Origin: Ianthella basta
Lineage: Eukaryota > Porifera > Demospongiae > Verongiida > Ianthellidae
Length of the DNA stretch: 64,000 bases
NCBI GenBank assembly: GCA_964019415.1
Contig: OZ025887.1
Span: forward strand, 1,389,616 to 1,453,615
Reading direction: 5' to 3'
Position numbers and translations under genes: made by a program. The stretch's first letter is position 1. Every line of letters begins with the position of its first letter. Shown here piece by piece: positions 61,839-64,000 of the stretch. Under the pieces are notes generated by a model. It worked only from the letters and a program-made list of their open reading frames with translations. It had not been told where the DNA came from and did no database searches.

Positions 61839-63525
61839 ATATAGAACAAGATTTAGAGGGATATCCGGAGTGAGTCGCAGCATCCATGTGTGCTACATAT
61901 GTGGTCTAAACATGCATATGGACATGACAGTTAATTCTATTTTGGGACTTCCCAGATAATTCTTGCGCAAAAGGACACAATTTAACTGTTAACATGCTTT
62001 GCACAATTGAAACAGCTGCAAACTAGTGGTATACAAGTTATGTACACCACGCACACTAAGTGATTGATGCGCCTTAACACAGTTGGTCCACAGTCTCATC
62101 TCCTAAATACATTTCATCTGATATATTCATCTTCACACATCATATATATTCGTACCCAAATAGTTCATGCACTGGTGATGAAGCCCCTTCTAAAATGCAA
62201 CCAGAAATTGAATGGTTTCAAACAGGACATGCATCAACCAGACTGTGCAATTCCGCAGCTCGATCCCTCAACCAACAACCAAGCCCATGCATGCTGTAGC
62301 AGGCGGCTCACAACAAGTGACTAAACACTTCTTGCACAGTCAGTAGTTTCTCCATCAGACACAATAGAATGCCACATAGCACAAGAAAGTAATCACTCAC
62401 GCAATAGCAAGTGCTAAAGCTATTGTTACAAGATGATGATTCACCTTACAAGGCACACACATAAACATGGAAAGCAGGAAGCCCATGCATACATGTAACT
62501 TCATCAATCAACCAGAACACTACTCAACCACAAGTTGATATTGGAATCACACCACAAACCATTTCAGTGAATCCTTCCTGGAACGTCCTGCCACAAATAC
62601 AACCTCATAGGACCCTTTCTCGCCCAAGATGCTAGATAGTGGCGATCGAATGGTGTGAATCAGATACCAATCAGTACATGTCATGCTGTAATGTTAAGGA
62701 AAGAAATCCAAACTAGGCTCACAAATGCCAACATGTTACATCTATTTCTTTCCATGCATCTTTGACCTGGCCTCAATGTACGTATTATACAGTTTAGAGC
62801 TTTTACTCTAGCCTGACTCCATAAAACTGGTAAGCTGGCTTGATCCCTTCCTATATATTAAAAGCCTGTTGTTGAGGCAACTCAGCCACCCATCGGGAAT
62901 TCCATGCATGTGCAGCTCTTTCTAGAAGCATTAATTAAGCATTATGAAAGTTCAACTGAGAGAAGTACATAGTAAAATTTAGATGTGGCCACTGTTTTAA
63001 TCAATTAAGGTAAACCAATGCTGACCATGGTATCTCTATCTAATGTAAGCAACATCCAGCTGTCTGGCACAAGGATATCTCATTGTAACTAATCACTGCA
63101 GATGGCATAATGAATGGCCTTGGCAATGCTTGTGAATGTCATTAAACCTACTCCCCCAGGAGGTGAGGCAGGCCACAAAGTAGAACAAACACAAATGTTA
63201 TCACATTCATTAAGATGACCAGTCCAACAACATGCTGTGGGCACAGACAAAGTGTACTGCATAATAATATGCAACTGCAGCTTGCATTGGAGAGGTTGTA
63301 ATTCACTAGGGTAGGCCCTTATAATCAGCTACCCCAAGGCTATAGGCATGCACTCAGAGTCACTGGAAAGAAACAAAGCATAATTATGTTTCACTCAATT
63401 CTGTGAGCAAAGTGAGCCTGGTGTATGCATTCTCACAGTAAAAGCATTTGTCTTCTCAAGCTTCAAGATGCTCATTTCAAACTTGCAGTGAGTAGGCTAC
63501 TGCCATACATGCCATTCAAGCAGTA

Positions 63526-64000
63526 CAGTAAGTCCTTGGTTATCTGAACCTCAATTATCCGGTTCCTCAATTATCCGGATCACGAAATTACTTTGCACGT
63601 GACAGCGAGTCGGGCCCAGGCTGATTTGAAGAGTCTGCGCTGTTAGCAACGGAAGGTAGCTGCTAGAACTACAGCCGAGTTAAATTCAATCATTGGACAA
63701 CAGCGAATAAAACCACCCAATAACCAAATGTCAATGAGCGATAATCAATAAAATGGCCGTTAGCGGCAAACAAAAAACCGAAAATTGAAGTACATCTCTT
63801 CAGGAACTGCAAGGCGGGCGATTTCAACCCATGGAGGACACTTTTGGAGCCCCACTTTATAATCCCTGAGAGTGTGGTGGGGTTCTGTTCTGTAGTTTTT
63901 GCGCCAAAATTGATACCAGCCTGATGTAAATCAATACAACACATGCACGTTGAGAGAACGCCATGCCCTTGCAGTCTGTAAACAAGGAGAGTCCCTAAAG
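63526..64000. mobile_element. pogo/Tigger-like DNA transposon, left end (continues beyond window)
   Basis: Begins CAGTAAGTCCTTGGTTATCT directly after TA (63524-63525), with CTCAATTATCCGG repeated twice within the first 55 bp, as in pogo/Tigger termini. It interrupts duplicon copy 2 exactly at this point. The remaining 400 bp have no long frame, so the element may be non-autonomous, or a coding part may lie outside. Confidence 0.6.

Larger units (their letters stand above)
59413..63525. repeat. Segmental duplication, copy 2
   Basis: Collinear with 45593-50777. It begins inside the RTE-like LINE 3' end and retains a longer LINE tail (LNWQDVVKDQAKYRHQ at about 59737) that is deleted in copy 1. 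It ends where a pogo/Tigger-like TIR starts at 63526. Confidence 0.9.

Overview
The window is nuclear genomic DNA from a marine invertebrate animal. The genes are intron-rich with short GT-AG introns (mostly 0.1-0.9 kb where no transposon has landed). The gene set is typically metazoan: a lysosomal-type acid phosphatase, a receptor guanylyl cyclase-like protein, a steroid 5-alpha-reductase, CDIN1 and a TALE homeobox gene. The repeats (2A-bearing LINE, DIRS-like tyrosine-recombinase retroelement, many short inverted-repeat elements, long CA/GT tracts) fit an early-branching animal. A demosponge is my best guess, but this is an inference from gene and repeat style and is not proven by the window.

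Layout. 1-16 kb is compact. A DUF4419 gene (minus, running off the left edge) and an acid phosphatase gene (plus, 11 exons) diverge, with start codons only 28 bp apart. The phosphatase converges on a 19-exon receptor guanylyl cyclase-like gene (minus, 16076 to 5178) whose cyclase domain has lost its metal-binding and transition-state residues. 16.8-30.1 kb is a steroid 5-alpha-reductase gene (minus). Its last exon lies 9.2 kb from the rest because a decayed CR1/L2-like LINE with a 2A motif and a decayed DIRS-like element occupy the last intron. 30.1-38.2 kb is CDIN1 (plus, 10 exons), divergent from the reductase with 42 bp between start codons. Introns 4 and 5 of CDIN1 each carry a ~0.65 kb inverted-repeat transposon with 9-bp target duplications and a RecQ-like helicase N-terminal fragment. 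38.7-40.2 kb is an Iroquois-like TALE homeobox gene (plus, 4 exons).

40.3-64 kb is gene-poor. It holds LINE fragments of at least three families, a nearly intact second LINE (51.3-55.7 kb), long GT/CA tracts, and a segmental duplication (45.59-50.78 kb versus 59.41-63.53 kb). The second copy is cut at its right end by a pogo/Tigger-like terminal repeat.

How the genes relate. There is no operon-like logic. The notable organisation is two very tight divergent promoters (28 and 42 bp) and one convergent pair with 140 bp between stop codons. The full-length transposable elements inside introns lie antisense to their host genes. Exon models were built by eye from splice signals, reading-frame phase and family similarity. 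All phases close, giving 452, 1274, 258, 279 and 270 aa products. No transcript evidence was available.
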